Origin: Streptomyces fructofermentans
GTDB taxonomy: Bacteria; Actinomycetota; Actinomycetes; Streptomycetales; Streptomycetaceae
Reading direction: 5' to 3'
NCBI RefSeq assembly: GCF_014651055.1
Contig: NZ_BMWD01000005.1
Span: forward strand, 124,001-188,000
DNA: 64,000 bases
Shown: piece by piece, positions 8,998-17,970 of the stretch
How positions within the stretch are numbered: the first letter of the stretch is position 1
How the letters are laid out: every line of letters starts with the position of its first letter
Made by a program: the position numbers and the translations under genes
Notes under the pieces: model-generated
What the model saw: only the letters and a program-made list of their open reading frames with translations
Told to the model about the DNA's origin: nothing
Databases searched by the model: none

Positions 8998-9933
8998 ATG
9001 GACGCACTCGCTGGCCTGCTGGAGGGCCCCCGCGCGCGTGGCGCTTTCATGATCAGGGCGTGTTTCGAGCCGCCGTGGTCGATCCGCATCGAGGACCGGG
9101 CGCCACTCACGGTCATGCTCATGATCCGCGGAGAGTCCTGGATCGCGCCCGACGGCGGCGAGCCGGTGCGGCTGCGGGCGGGCGACCTCGCCATCGCGCG
9201 CGGGCCCGACCCCTACACCTGCGGCGACGACCCCGCGACCCCGCCCGGCGCGGTCATCCTGCCGGGCCAGGTGTGCACGTACCCGGACGGGCGTTCGATG
9301 CGGGGCACGATGGACCTGGGCGTCCGCACCTGGGGCGAGCGGCTCGACGGCTCCATGGTGATGCTGATCGGCACCTATCCGATGCGGGGCGAGGTGAGCG
9401 GCAGGCTGCTCGACGCGCTGCCGCCGCTGCTGACCCTCACCTCCGACGTGTGGGAGTGCCCGCTGACCCCGCTGCTCACCGAGGAGATCGTGCGGGACGA
9501 GCCGGGCCAGGAGGTCGTCCTCGACCGGCTGCTGGACCTGCTGGTCATCGCCGCGCTGCGGGCCTGGTTCTCCCGCCCGGAGGCCGCGGCGCCCGCCTGG
9601 TACGCGGCTCTCGCGGACCCGGTGGTGGGCCGGGTGCTGCGCGTCCTCCAGGACGATCCGGCGCACCCCTGGACGGTCGCCTCCCTCGCGACGAAGGCCG
9701 GCGTCTCGCGTGCCGCGCTCGCCCGCCGCTTCAGCGAACTCGTCGGCGAACCCCCGATGACGTACCTGACCGGCTGGCGCCTCGCACTCGCCGCGGACCG
9801 GCTGCGCGACACGGGGGACACCCTCGACGCGATCGCCCGACAGGTGGGGTACGGCAGCGCGTTCGCGCTCTCCAGCGCCTTCAAGCGGGTGTACGGGGTA
9901 AGTCCGCAGGAGCACCGGACGAGGGCGGCGTAG
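8998..9933 (+). CDS. AraC-family regulator with cupin sensor domain
   Basis: 311 residues from ATG 8998. The N-terminal two thirds is a cupin-type ligand domain ([19 protein letters not shown], then [14 protein letters not shown]). The C-terminal 100 residues hold two helix-turn-helix units: [20 protein letters not shown] and [20 protein letters not shown], followed by YGVSPQEHR. AraC proteins of this type often act on a divergent reductase gene, here the NmrA-like gene 80 bases away. The next regulator gene starts 4 bases after this stop, so the two are probably co-transcribed. Confidence 0.94.
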   Translation: MDALAGLLEGPRARGAFMIRACFEPPWSIRIEDRAPLTVMLMIRGESWIAPDGGEPVRLRAGDLAIARGPDPYTCGDDPATPPGAVILPGQVCTYPDGRSMRGTMDLGVRTWGERLDGSMVMLIGTYPMRGEVSGRLLDALPPLLTLTSDVWECPLTPLLTEEIVRDEPGQEVVLDRLLDLLVIAALRAWFSRPEAAAPAWYAALADPVVGRVLRVLQDDPAHPWTVASLATKAGVSRAALARRFSELVGEPPMTYLTGWRLALAADRLRDTGDTLDAIARQVGYGSAFALSSAFKRVYGVSPQEHRTRAA

Positions 9934-9937
9934 TCCG

Positions 9938-10657
9938 GTGGCTGCCGAGCCGGGCGGGGACGAGCCGGGCCGCTACCGGGAGCGGGCCTCGCGGCTCGGC
10001 GGCGCGGTGGTGTGGACCCGTACCGCCGGGGCGGGCGACGCGGCTCCGGTGCTGCCCGACGGCTGCATGGACCTGCTGTGGACCGAGGGGCGGCTCTTCG
10101 TCGCGGGGCCCGACACCCGCGCCCACACGTCGCACGCGGACGCGGGCACCCGGTTCGCCGGCGTCCGCTTCTTCCCCGGGACCGCCCCCGCCTACCTCGG
10201 AGTACCGGCGCACGCGCTGCGCGACCGGCGGGTCGACCTCGCCGACCTGTGGGGCGCGGCCCGGGTGCGACGACTGACGGAACGGGTCGACGCGGCGGCC
10301 GATCCCGCCGCCGCGCTGGAGGCGCTGGCGGTCGGTCGCGCGGCCGACGCGGAGCCGCCCGACCCGCGGTTGCGGGCCGTCGTGGCGGCCCTGTCCGAGG
10401 GGAGGTCGGTCGCCTCCACCGCGGACGCGACCGGTTGGAGCGAGCGCCAGTTGCACCGGCGGGCGCTGGGCGCGTTCGGGTACGGGCCCAAGACACTGGC
10501 ACGGGTCCTGAGGCTCCAGCGCGCGCTGGACCTGGCCAGGGACGGGACACCGGCGGCGGCGGCCGCCCTGCTCGCGGGCTACGCAGACCAGGCCCATCTC
10601 GCCCGCGACGTACGGGACTTGGCCGGTACGACGCTGGGCGGGCTGCTGCGCGGCTGA
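9938..10657 (+). CDS. AraC-type HTH regulator with DUF6597-like N-terminus
   Basis: 239 residues from GTG 9938. The N-terminus contains [23 protein letters not shown] and [22 protein letters not shown], typical of the DUF6597 module that precedes AraC-like helix-turn-helix domains in actinobacteria. The C-terminus has [27 protein letters not shown] and [18 protein letters not shown] segments, matching the two AraC helix-turn-helix motifs. It is 4 bases downstream of the cupin-type AraC gene. What it senses is unknown. Confidence 0.85.
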   Translation: MAAEPGGDEPGRYRERASRLGGAVVWTRTAGAGDAAPVLPDGCMDLLWTEGRLFVAGPDTRAHTSHADAGTRFAGVRFFPGTAPAYLGVPAHALRDRRVDLADLWGAARVRRLTERVDAAADPAAALEALAVGRAADAEPPDPRLRAVVAALSEGRSVASTADATGWSERQLHRRALGAFGYGPKTLARVLRLQRALDLARDGTPAAAAALLAGYADQAHLARDVRDLAGTTLGGLLRG

Positions 10658-10718
10658 GCGGGCGCGCGGCTGCCGCCGGCGTCGTCCGCGCGGCCGACCG
10701 GAGCGCTTGCGGGCGGAC

Positions 10719-11120
10719 TCAGGACGGGTCGCCGAGGCGGGCGAACAGGTCCACGCCGTTGCCGTCCGGGTCGAGGACCACGGCGTAGCGCATGCCCCAT
10801 TCGGCGTTCCAGGGCTTGAGTTCGCCCCGGTGGCCGGCGGCGACGAGGGCCTCGTACGTGGCGTCCACCTCCGCGGGGCTGTCGCACAGGAACGCCAGCC
10901 CGACCCGGCCCCCGCCGGTGGGAGGCCGCCAATCGGCGTGGAACGAGCGGATCGTGGCCTCCGTGTCGAGGGCGAGGCGCAGTCCGCCGGGCAGCTCCGC
11001 CTCGGTGTGCGGAGCGCTCTCGGAGCCCTCGGGGAAGGTGAGCCCGAGGCTGCGGTAGAAGGCGAGGGAGGCGGCCATGTCGGAGACGACCAGGCCGACG
11101 ACGTCGAATCGTGGAGTCAT
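10719..11120 (-). CDS. VOC (glyoxalase/bleomycin-resistance fold) protein
   Basis: 133 residues from ATG 11120. Both beta-alpha-beta-beta-beta halves of the vicinal oxygen chelate fold are visible: FDVVGLVVSDMAASLAFYRSLG at the start, and VDATYEALVAAGHRGELKPW followed by YAVVLDPDGNGVDLFA at the end. The DPDGN turn and late acidic metal-ligand position are conserved. Members include dioxygenases, lyases and drug-binding proteins; nothing here selects among them. It is convergent with the AraC pair and divergent from the lipoprotein gene. Confidence 0.9.
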   Translation of the reverse strand: MTPRFDVVGLVVSDMAASLAFYRSLGLTFPEGSESAPHTEAELPGGLRLALDTEATIRSFHADWRPPTGGGRVGLAFLCDSPAEVDATYEALVAAGHRGELKPWNAEWGMRYAVVLDPDGNGVDLFARLGDPS

Positions 11121-11204
11121 GTCCCCACCGTACGGAGAGCGGCGGAGCGGCGTCTTGAACGAATCGGACGCACGCGCCGACGCCCCTGGGGCAGGATGGC
11201 GATC

Positions 11205-11885
11205 ATGAACCGTGCGGCCCGAGCCCTGTCCCTGTTGCTGCTGCCCGTGCTGCCGCTCGTGCTCGGAGCCTGCGGCACGGAACGCCCGGCCGCCACGGCG
11301 GACGCGGACCGGCCGGCCGCGAACCCGGCGACCGGGGGCAGGGCGACTCCGGGGACGGCCGAACTGGACTCCCGGGCGAAGGCGTTGGGGGTCGCGCCGG
11401 AACTCGTGTACGTCACCGCGTCGCCCGGATACACCGTGGTCCGGCAGTCGGTGGGCGTGTACGGGGGCGACGGCTTCTCCGCCGTGTACTGGTCGCGGAG
11501 CAGCGGCGCGCGGATCGGGCTGTTCGTGGACCGGGGAACCCTCACCGGGGCGGACTGCGAACGGGTCCCGGTGGGTGGGGCGGGTCCCGACGACGCGGTC
11601 GTCTGCGAGCGCGACGGGGACGCCTGGTACCGGACGTCCGGCGGTCACCACGAGTACGCCCTCCTGCGCGACGGCCACGTCGTGCGGCTCGAAGCGGACT
11701 CCGCGGGCGTGGACCGCGCGGTCCTCAAGGCCGCCGCGCGGGCGGCCCACCGCCCGGACGCCGCCGAACTGGACGCCCTCCTGCCGCCGTTGCCCGAGCG
11801 GACCGCCACCGCGCCGGTCGAACGCGGGGACCTGCCGCCGGTCGGCGACGGGGCACCCGACAACGAGGTGAACACGACGGGTTGA
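11205..11885 (+). CDS. Lipoprotein of unknown function
   Basis: 226 residues. A short basic start and hydrophobic core lead to the lipobox LVLGAC, so the Cys near residue 21 should be lipidated and the protein anchored outside the membrane. The mature part has a Pro/Ala/Thr-rich linker, then a domain with YVTASPGYTVVRQSVG and two spaced Cys residues that may pair. No known family recognised. An in-frame ATG at 11196 is also possible; 11205 is preferred because AGG lies 9 bases upstream. Confidence 0.75.
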   Translation: MNRAARALSLLLLPVLPLVLGACGTERPAATADADRPAANPATGGRATPGTAELDSRAKALGVAPELVYVTASPGYTVVRQSVGVYGGDGFSAVYWSRSSGARIGLFVDRGTLTGADCERVPVGGAGPDDAVVCERDGDAWYRTSGGHHEYALLRDGHVVRLEADSAGVDRAVLKAAARAAHRPDAAELDALLPPLPERTATAPVERGDLPPVGDGAPDNEVNTTG

Positions 11886-12054
11886 GCACGACGGCTTGAG
11901 TACGAAGGGTCCTGAGTGCGACGGGTCCTGAGCACGACCACGTGGCCCCGGCCCGCGACGGGCGGGGCGCGGGCTCCCGCACGGCCCGTGGGACACGGCG
12001 TCCCGGACCTCCGTCCCCGGCGGCCCGCCCGCCCCGCGCAGAGATTGGGAACCC

Positions 12055-12822
12055 ATGGCGGCACCGCACCCCCGGCCCCGTGTCCTCGTCCACACCCGCA
12101 CCACCGACTACCGGCACGCCTCGATCCCGGCCGGCGTCGAGGCGGTGCGCTCGCTCGGCGCGGCCCACGGCTTCACCGTGGACGCCACGGAGGACCCCGC
12201 GGTCTTCGAAGCGCCCCTCGGCGCCTACGCGGCCGTGGTCTTCCTCTCCACCAGCGGTGACGTGCTGACACCCGCCGGCCGGGAACGACTCGCCCGGTAC
12301 GTGGACGGGGGCGGCGGCTTCGTCGGCGTGCACGCAGCGGCCTGCACCGAGTACGGCTGGCCGCGGTACGGCGAACTGCTCGGCGCACGGTTCGCGCGGC
12401 ACCCCGCCCTCCAGCCGGGCCGGGTCCTCGTCGAGGACCGCGAGCACCCGGCGACCCGGCACCTGCCCGCCGTCTGGGAGTTCACCGACGAGTGGTACGA
12501 CTTCCGGACGAACCCGCGGGCCGCCGTACGGGTCCTCGCGAGCGCCGACGAGGGCTCGTACGACGGAGGCGGCATGGGTGACGACCACCCGCTGGTGTGG
12601 TGCCGCGACGAGGGGGCCGGACGGGTCTTCTACACCGCGCTCGGACACGCCCCGGAGGCGTTCCGGGACCCCGACTACCGACGGCACCTGCTCGGCGGCG
12701 TCGGCTGGGCGGCCCGGCTGACGACCGACGACGGCACTCCACCGGACCTCCGACCCGACGGTCACGCCACGCGGCCGGGCGGTCCGTCCGGGCGGCCCGG
12801 TCCCGCGCCGCCACCGCCCTAG
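12055..12822 (+). CDS. ThuA-domain protein (glutamine amidotransferase-like fold)
   Basis: 255 residues. Conserved ThuA features: VLVHTRTTDYRHASIPAGVEAVR at the N-terminus, VFLSTSGDVL, the GGGFVGVHAAACTEYGWP elbow segment, DEWYDF, the PLVWCRDEGAGRVFYTALGH region and FRDPDYRRHLLGGVGWA. ThuA proteins are linked to trehalose and other sugar utilisation; the biochemical role is poorly defined. The Pro/Arg-rich tail after residue 220 is not part of the domain. Its stop TAG shares a CTAG with the stop of the convergent LacI gene. Confidence 0.92.
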   Translation: MAAPHPRPRVLVHTRTTDYRHASIPAGVEAVRSLGAAHGFTVDATEDPAVFEAPLGAYAAVVFLSTSGDVLTPAGRERLARYVDGGGGFVGVHAAACTEYGWPRYGELLGARFARHPALQPGRVLVEDREHPATRHLPAVWEFTDEWYDFRTNPRAAVRVLASADEGSYDGGGMGDDHPLVWCRDEGAGRVFYTALGHAPEAFRDPDYRRHLLGGVGWAARLTTDDGTPPDLRPDGHATRPGGPSGRPGPAPPPP

Positions 12823-13931
12823 GCCGGTCCTGTGCCGCGACCGTCCTGGGCGGGTCCTGTGCCGCGACCGTCCTGGGCGGGTCCCGTGCCGCCACCGTCC
12901 TGGGCCGGTCCCGTGCTGGCCCGCACCACCAGCCGGGTGGACAGCTCCGTACGGGTGCCCTCCGGCTGCTCGCCCGCCATCATGCGCACCAGCAGCCGCA
13001 GCGCGGTCGCGGCCATCTCGGCGAGCGGCAGACGCACCGTCGTCAGGGCGGGTGCCGCCCAGCGGGCCTCGGGCAGGTCGCCGAAGCCGACCACGCTGAT
13101 GTCGTCCGGTACGGACAGCCCCCGTCCGGCCGCCGCCCCGATCGCGCCGAGGGCCATCCGGTCGGAGCAGGCGAAGACGGCCGTGGGCGGTTCCGGCAGG
13201 TCCAGGAGTTCCAGCATGCGGCGGTGCGCGGCGGCCTCGTCGTAACCGCCGTGGCGCAGGTACTCGGGACGGTGCCGCAGGCCGGCGGCGGCGAGCGCCG
13301 AGCGGTAGCCGGCGACCCGGGCGCCCCCGCACGTCCTGCGGCGGTGCCCGGCGATGACGGCGACCCGCTCGTGGCCGAGCGCGAGCAGATGCTCCGTGGC
13401 GATGACTCCGCCGTGCCAGTCGGCGGCGCCCACGGACACGGCCCCGGGCGGGGGTTCGAGCAGCGGGTCGATCAGCACGAACGGGATGCGCTGCTGCTCC
13501 AGCCAGGCGTACTGCGACGGGCTCAGCCCGGCCAGGTGGAGGAGCACGCCGCTGGAGCCGCGCGCGGAGAGCTTGTCCAGCCAGCCGCGCTCACCCCGGC
13601 CCGCCGGGGGCCGTGCGGTGCCGCCGGCCGAGACCACGACCTCCAGGCCCGCGTCGTGGGCCGCCTCCTCCACCCCGCGCAGGACCGCGCCCGACCAGGA
13701 ACTCTCCAGCGACTGCACGACGAGGTCGACCAGGCCGGGCGGCCTCACCGCGTCGAACCGGGGTCTGCGCACGTAGCCGAGACGATCGAGTGCCTCCATG
13801 ACGCGGCGGCGCGTCTCCGGAGCCACGTCCTCGCGGCCGTTGACCACCTTCGAGGCCGTCGGAACCGACACGCCCGCCGCTCGGGCGACGACGGCGAGGG
13901 TCGGCCCGGCCACGCTCCCGGTACGCACCAT
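12819..13931 (-). CDS. LacI-family transcriptional repressor
   Basis: 370 residues from ATG 13931 (GAGAGG 9 bases upstream). The N-terminal helix-turn-helix TLAVVARAAGVSVPTASKVV is followed by the hinge RRRVMEALDRLGYV. The sugar-binding domain has VFACSDRMALGAIGAA and ISVVGFGDLPEARWAAPALTTVR. The C-terminus carries 3.3 copies of a nine-residue TGPAQDGRG repeat beyond the normal end. A LacI-type palindrome lies 50 bases upstream of its start, so it probably represses itself. Neighbouring ThuA, esterase, galactanase-like and DUF2264 genes make plant polysaccharide sugars likely effectors. Confidence 0.94.
   Translation of the reverse strand: MVRTGSVAGPTLAVVARAAGVSVPTASKVVNGREDVAPETRRRVMEALDRLGYVRRPRFDAVRPPGLVDLVVQSLESSWSGAVLRGVEEAAHDAGLEVVVSAGGTARPPAGRGERGWLDKLSARGSSGVLLHLAGLSPSQYAWLEQQRIPFVLIDPLLEPPPGAVSVGAADWHGGVIATEHLLALGHERVAVIAGHRRRTCGGARVAGYRSALAAAGLRHRPEYLRHGGYDEAAAHRRMLELLDLPEPPTAVFACSDRMALGAIGAAAGRGLSVPDDISVVGFGDLPEARWAAPALTTVRLPLAEMAATALRLLVRMMAGEQPEGTRTELSTRLVVRASTGPAQDGGGTGPAQDGRGTGPAQDGRGTGPA
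12826..12917 (-). repeat. 27-bp tandem repeat encoding the LacI C-terminus
   Basis: GGTCC phases occur at 12826, 12853, 12880 and 12907, giving a 27-bp period with three near-identical units and a partial fourth. It lies inside the LacI reading frame and encodes the repeated TGPAQDGRG tail, immediately before the stop. Confidence 0.9.
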
Positions 13932-13967
13932 GCAAGCCCACCTCTCCGGCCCCGTGGCGAGGGCCAG

Positions 13968-13978
13968 CGAAAGTTTCG
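13968..13978. promoter_or_regulatory. CGAAAGTTTCG palindromic element upstream of LacI gene
   Basis: An 11-base palindrome that is the reverse complement of CGAAACTTTCG, an element reported upstream of actinomycete xylanase genes. It lies 37 bases upstream of the LacI start and close to the AAGCGCTT operator. A second copy is at 14057-14067. Confidence 0.55.
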
Positions 13979-13982
13979 GATA

Positions 13983-13994
13983 GAAAGCGCTTCC
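13983..13994. promoter_or_regulatory. LacI-type operator GAAAGCGCTTCC
   Basis: The core AAGCGCTT at 13985-13992 is a perfect palindrome with the central CG typical of LacI-family operators. It is about 50 bases upstream of the LacI-family gene, consistent with autoregulation. A matching site is found at 19758-19771. Confidence 0.65.
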
Positions 13995-14056
13995 TACATT
14001 AGAGCCGCCGTGACTGCGCGTGGAAGTGGCGGGTACTCCGCGGAATCCGGCCGAGC

Positions 14057-14067
14057 CGAAACTTTCG
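14057..14067. promoter_or_regulatory. CGAAACTTTCG palindromic element
   Basis: Centre of a longer palindrome GCCGAAACTTTCGGC at 14055-14069. Same motif as 13968-13978 on the opposite strand. It lies about 125 bases upstream of the LacI gene and almost 690 bases before the esterase gene. Confidence 0.5.
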
Positions 14068-14226
14068 GCCACGCGGAGACGGGTCTCGCGGGCGCCTCGC
14101 ACGAGGTGCCCCGGCGGGCGCGGGTACGTCCGCGCCGCCCGACCGGCTCCGGGGCCGGCCCCTCCGCGCGCCGGGGGACGGCCTCCGCGACCGGGCGGCC
14201 CCCGTGCGGTGGCCCGGCGGCCCGCG

Positions 14227-14540
14227 GTGCCGGGGGCGGCCTTCCGTGCGGTCGGGGGCGCCTCGCACGGCGCGTGGGCGGGTCCGGTGTGCGCGCAGGC
14301 GGCTGACCGGTGGTGGTGGACGGTTGTGCGTGTGCCGGGGGCGGCCTTCCGTGCGGTCGGGGGCGCCCCGCACGGCGCGTGGGCGGGTCCGGTGTGCGCG
14401 CAGGCGGCTGACCGGTGGTGGTGGACGGTTGTGCGTGTGCCGGGGGCGGCTTGCGTGCGCTGGTGCTCCGGCTTCCGTGCCGGGCGGGCCCGGTGTGGCG
14501 CGCAGGTGGTTCACCGGTGCTGCCGGACGGTCGTCCGTGT
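14227..14540. repeat. 105-bp tandem repeat (two near-identical units and a degenerate third)
   Basis: Unit 1 is 14227-14331, unit 2 is 14332-14436 with about one base changed, and a diverged copy runs from 14437 to about 14540. The unit is a multiple of three, so long open frames cross it in several phases, but none has a ribosome site or a recognisable domain. The rest of 13995-14753 holds the upstream palindrome and no supported gene. Confidence 0.9.
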
Positions 14541-14753
14541 GTCGGGCGGACGGCCTTCCGCGCCTGGTGGAGCCGGTGTGGCGCGCCGTCCCGCGCACTC
14601 TCTCGGGGGCCTCCCGGGAAGCTCCGTACGGCCCGTGCCGGAAGGGGTGACCGCCCGGTCCGGGGTGTCGGCCCGGGGTCCTGAGCTGCGTGACCCACGG
14701 GTTGTGTGGTGCCCTAGGGGGCAGTCCGTCGCCACGGTGAGGAGCTGGTCCGT

Positions 14754-16307
14754 ATGACCGAGGGTCCGGTGGTCGCCACCCCGTACGGTGCCGTACGCGG
14801 CCGCTACGAGAACGGTCTCGCCGTCTTCCGGGGCATCCCCTACGCGGCACCGCCCTTCGGTCCCCGCCGCTTCCAGCCGCCCGCCCCGCCGGAGCCCTGG
14901 GACGGGGTGCGCGACGCCGGTGCCTTCGGGCCCACGGCGCCCAAGCCGCCGTACTCCGAGCCGTTCGCGCGACTGCTCGCCGACCCGGTGGTACCGGGCG
15001 ACGACTGCCTCAACCTCAACGTGTGGACGCCCGACCCCGGCGCCGGAGCCCGCCTCCCGGTCATGGTGTGGGTGCACGGCGGGGCCCTGACCCGGGGTTC
15101 GTCGGCCGTGCCCGTGTACGACGGCCGCGCCTTCGCCCGCGACGGGGTCGTGTTCGTGTCCTTCAACTACCGCCTCGGCGTGGAGGGGTACGGGCTCTTC
15201 CCCGACGCCCCCGCCAACCCCGGACTGCGTGACCAGCTGGCCGCGCTGGAGTGGGTGCGCGGCTCGATCGCGCAGTTCGGCGGCGACCCCGAACGGGTGA
15301 CGGTCTTCGGCGAGTCCGCCGGGGCGATCAGCATCGGGGCGCTGCTGGCCAGCCCGTACGCCCGAGGGCTGTTCCGGCGGGCCGCGCTGCAGAGCGGCCC
15401 GCCCGAGGCGACCGACCGGGACAAGGTGCGCAGGCTGGTGCGCCGGATGGCGGCCCGCCTGCGGATTCCGGCGACGGCCGAGGCCTTCGCCGCGGCCGAC
15501 CGGGACGCCCTGGCCGAGGCCCAGGCCGAGGCGGGCCGCCGCGCCAGCCCGGTCCTCGGCGGGCCCGCGTTCGGCATCGTCGTCGACGGCGACCTCGTGC
15601 CGTGCGAGCCGATGGAGGCGCTGACCGGGGGCGCCGCGGCCCAGGACGTCGAGCTGCTGCTGGGCTGGACCAGCGAGGAGTACCGGCTGTGGCTCGCGCC
15701 CACCGGACTGCTGGAGCGGGTCGACCGCCTGGGTCCGGTCGCGCTGGCGGGCGCGATGGCCCGCTGCCGCTCCGGCCCCGAGGTCCCGCGCGGCTACCGC
15801 CTCATCCATCCCGGGGCGAGCACCGGGGACCTGGTCGGCCAGATGGTCACCGACCACCTCCTGCGCGTACCGCTGCACCGGCTGGCGGACGCGCACCGGG
15901 CCGCCTCGTACGTGTACGAGTTCGCCTGGCCCTCGAACGTGCCCGGGCTCGGCGCGTGCCACGCCCTGGAGCTGGGCTTCGTGTTCGACACCGCGGGTCT
16001 GCCCGAGGCCGCCCGACTCGCCGGTCCCGGTGCCCCGCAGGAGCTCGCCGACGCGATGCACTCCGCCTGGGTGCGGTTCGCGGTCGACGGCGACCCCGGC
16101 TGGCAGGCCTGGGATGCCACGCATCCCGTACGGATGTTCGGGGCGGGGGAGCCCGAGGTCGTGTACGGGCCCAGGGACCGCGAGCTGGCGCTCTGGGAGG
16201 CGGACGCGACCACCGTCGAGCCGCCCCCGGTTCCCCCGAGGAGGACCGTGCTGCCGCTGTCGATGGTCCGGCGCTTCCGCCGGACGGGGGGCGTGCGGCG
16301 TCCGTGA
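14754..16307 (+). CDS. Type-B carboxylesterase (alpha/beta hydrolase)
   Basis: 517 residues, normal for the family. Seen: the start VVATPYGAVRGRYENGLAVFRGIPYA, the DCLNLNVWTP signature, the oxyanion region VMVWVHGGALTRGS near residue 110, the nucleophile elbow FGESAGAISIG with catalytic Ser near 188, and a conserved acidic/His pair expected in LLGWTSEEYRLW and PGLGACHALELGFVF. No signal peptide, so cytoplasmic. It hydrolyses carboxylic esters; substrate unknown. GAGGAG lies 9 bases before the ATG. It follows a long repeat-filled gap and stands as a single gene. Confidence 0.93.
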   Translation: MTEGPVVATPYGAVRGRYENGLAVFRGIPYAAPPFGPRRFQPPAPPEPWDGVRDAGAFGPTAPKPPYSEPFARLLADPVVPGDDCLNLNVWTPDPGAGARLPVMVWVHGGALTRGSSAVPVYDGRAFARDGVVFVSFNYRLGVEGYGLFPDAPANPGLRDQLAALEWVRGSIAQFGGDPERVTVFGESAGAISIGALLASPYARGLFRRAALQSGPPEATDRDKVRRLVRRMAARLRIPATAEAFAAADRDALAEAQAEAGRRASPVLGGPAFGIVVDGDLVPCEPMEALTGGAAAQDVELLLGWTSEEYRLWLAPTGLLERVDRLGPVALAGAMARCRSGPEVPRGYRLIHPGASTGDLVGQMVTDHLLRVPLHRLADAHRAASYVYEFAWPSNVPGLGACHALELGFVFDTAGLPEAARLAGPGAPQELADAMHSAWVRFAVDGDPGWQAWDATHPVRMFGAGEPEVVYGPRDRELALWEADATTVEPPPVPPRRTVLPLSMVRRFRRTGGVRRP

Positions 16308-16634
16308 CGACCCCGGTGGTGTGCGGCGCGCGGTGCGGGTGAGTCGCGGGACGGCGTACGGCGTACGGCGTACGTGACGGCCAGGGCCGGCCTTCGTGCG
16401 CGCCCCCGGCCCGGGTGACGTGCGCTGTGTGACGTGTGTGATGCGTGAGGCGCCCGAGGGCTCGGGCTGGGTGCGGGTCCGCAGGCGTTCCGCCAGTGGC
16501 GGTGGCGGTGGCGGTGGCGGTGGCGGTGCCAGAGCCGGTGCCGGTGCCGGTGCTTGTGCCCGAGCCGGCGCCGGACGGGGGCGCGTGGTTCGCGGGCGGG
16601 GGCGTACGCGGCGCGGCGGGCGGGCCGTACGGGG
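16308..16634. repeat. Gene-free gap containing a GGTGGC microsatellite
   Basis: About five tandem GGTGGC units at 16496-16530, followed by GGTGCC units to about 16556. It separates the convergent esterase and homocysteine methyltransferase genes. No gene or clear terminator hairpin was seen. Confidence 0.8.
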
Positions 16635-17582
16635 TCAGCCCGTCCGCAGGGCCGCCGCGATGCCCGCGACCGCCGACGGCCCCACGCGGCAGCAACCGCC
16701 GATCAGCCGGGCGCCGGACCGCTGCCAGCCGGTGACCAGGCCGGGTGCGAAGGTGGACCGCCCGCGCCAGGCGCGCGCCCCGGAGTCCCAGACCTCGCCG
16801 CTGTTCGGGTAGACGACGACGGGCTTGCCGGTCACGCGCGCGGCCGTCTCCACCGCGCCGGCCGCGTCCTCGGGGGCGCAGCAGTTGACGCCGACCGCGA
16901 CGACCTCCTCGGCGTCGGCCGCGAGCCCGAAGGCCTCCTCCAGCGGCTGCCCGGCCCGCGTCCTGTCCCCGGCGACGGCGTACGAGAGCCAGGCCGGCGT
17001 TCCGAGCCCTCTCAGCGCCCGCAGCAGCGCCCGCGCCTCCACGGTGTCGGGCACGGTCTCCAGCGCGAGGACGTCGGCTCCCGCGGCGGCGAGCACCTCC
17101 AGTCGCGGCCGGTGGAAGCGTTCGAGTTCGGCGACGCCCAGCCCGTACCGGCCCCGGTACTCCGAGCCGTCGGCGAGCATCGCCCCGTACGGGCCCGCCG
17201 ACGCGGCCACCCACGTGGGCGCCCGCACCCCTCCCGCGCGGGCGCGCCCAGCCGCCTCGCGGGCCAGCGTGACGCCGAGAGCCATCAGGCGGGCTGCGCG
17301 CCCGCGCGGGACGCCGCGCCGGGCGAAGCCCTCGAAGGTCGCCTGGTAGGTGGCGGTGATCGCCACGTTCGCGCCCGCCGCGAAGTAGGCGAGGTGGGCC
17401 TCGGTGACCGCCTCGGGCCGCTCGTCGAGCAGCCGGGCCGACCACAGTTCGTCGCTCAGGTTGTGCCCCGCGGCCTCGAGCTGGTTGGACAGCCCGCCGT
17501 CCAGGACGAGGACGCCGGTGGCGAGAGCCTCGGCGAAGGAGGGCGCGGCGGGGGAGGGCCCGGCGCCGGGCGCGCTGGTCAT
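16635..17582 (-). CDS. mmuM: Homocysteine S-methyltransferase
   Basis: 315 residues. The fold start VLVLDGGLSNQLEAAGHNL is at about residues 25-44, and the zinc-binding cysteines are visible in VGVNCCAPED and LIGGCCRVGPSAV. ALETVPDTVEA is also typical. The enzyme transfers a methyl group from S-methylmethionine or S-adenosylmethionine to homocysteine, giving methionine, in the cytoplasm. The ATG at 17582 is the first in frame. The gene is divergent from the secreted GH43 gene and shows no operon partner. Confidence 0.93.
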   Translation of the reverse strand: MTSAPGAGPSPAAPSFAEALATGVLVLDGGLSNQLEAAGHNLSDELWSARLLDERPEAVTEAHLAYFAAGANVAITATYQATFEGFARRGVPRGRAARLMALGVTLAREAAGRARAGGVRAPTWVAASAGPYGAMLADGSEYRGRYGLGVAELERFHRPRLEVLAAAGADVLALETVPDTVEARALLRALRGLGTPAWLSYAVAGDRTRAGQPLEEAFGLAADAEEVVAVGVNCCAPEDAAGAVETAARVTGKPVVVYPNSGEVWDSGARAWRGRSTFAPGLVTGWQRSGARLIGGCCRVGPSAVAGIAAALRTG

Positions 17583-17810
17583 CCCCCGACGCTAGCCGAC
17601 GCCGCGCCCGGTGCCGCGTCCCGGTCCGTCCGTCGAACGGGGCGCCCAGCATGCGGGACGGTCCCGCGCGAGTCCGTGCCCCGCCGCAGGGCGGCCGTGC
17701 CCTGCGGCGGGGCACGGCGGCGGGCCCCCGACGGCGGACGGGCGCGGGTTCACCGCCTGCGGGGATGCCCGTTCCCTTCGCGCGGAGGCTTCGCCCGCGG
17801 GGACGAGCCT

Positions 17811-17834
17811 CCGGGTGCGCTCCGGCGCACCCGG
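17811..17834. repeat. Perfect 10-bp inverted repeat in divergent intergenic region
   Basis: CCGGGTGCGC, loop TCCG, GCGCACCCGG. It lies in a 639-base gap (17583-18221) between divergently transcribed genes, so it is not downstream of either and its role is unclear. The gap otherwise holds the promoter at 17905 and no gene. Confidence 0.6.
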
Positions 17835-17904
17835 GGTTCCCGAGGGCGCCGGAGCGCACCTCGGGGCCGGGCCATGCCGGTCGTCGCAGTTCGCGCCGGA
17901 ACCG

Positions 17905-17933
17905 TTGACCTCTCCCCAACACGCCCTTACGGT
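17905..17933 (+). promoter_or_regulatory. HrdB-type promoter for the GH43 gene
   Basis: TTGACC at 17905-17910, 17-base spacer, TACGGT at 17928-17933. This matches the vegetative Streptomyces consensus and would start transcription near 17940, leaving a leader of about 280 bases before the TTG start at 18222. Confidence 0.6.
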
Positions 17934-17939
17934 TTCGGC

Positions 17940-17970
17940 GTTCGGAATTGGCAGATGTTGTTCGAAATTG
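17940..17970 (+). promoter_or_regulatory. Direct-repeat operator candidate GTTCGRAATTG
   Basis: GTTCGGAATTG at 17940-17950 and GTTCGAAATTG at 17960-17970, start-to-start 20 bases (about two helical turns), directly over the predicted transcription start. This is well placed for a repressor binding as two units on one face of the DNA. The regulator is not identified. Confidence 0.5.

Noticed and set aside
12826..12917. CRISPR-like array
   Set aside because: 27-bp units are directly adjacent without spacers and lie inside a coding region.
14020..14757. 245-codon plus-strand open frame over the 105-bp repeat
   Set aside because: Open frames across a repeat of a multiple of three are expected; there is no ribosome site, no domain and no conserved start.
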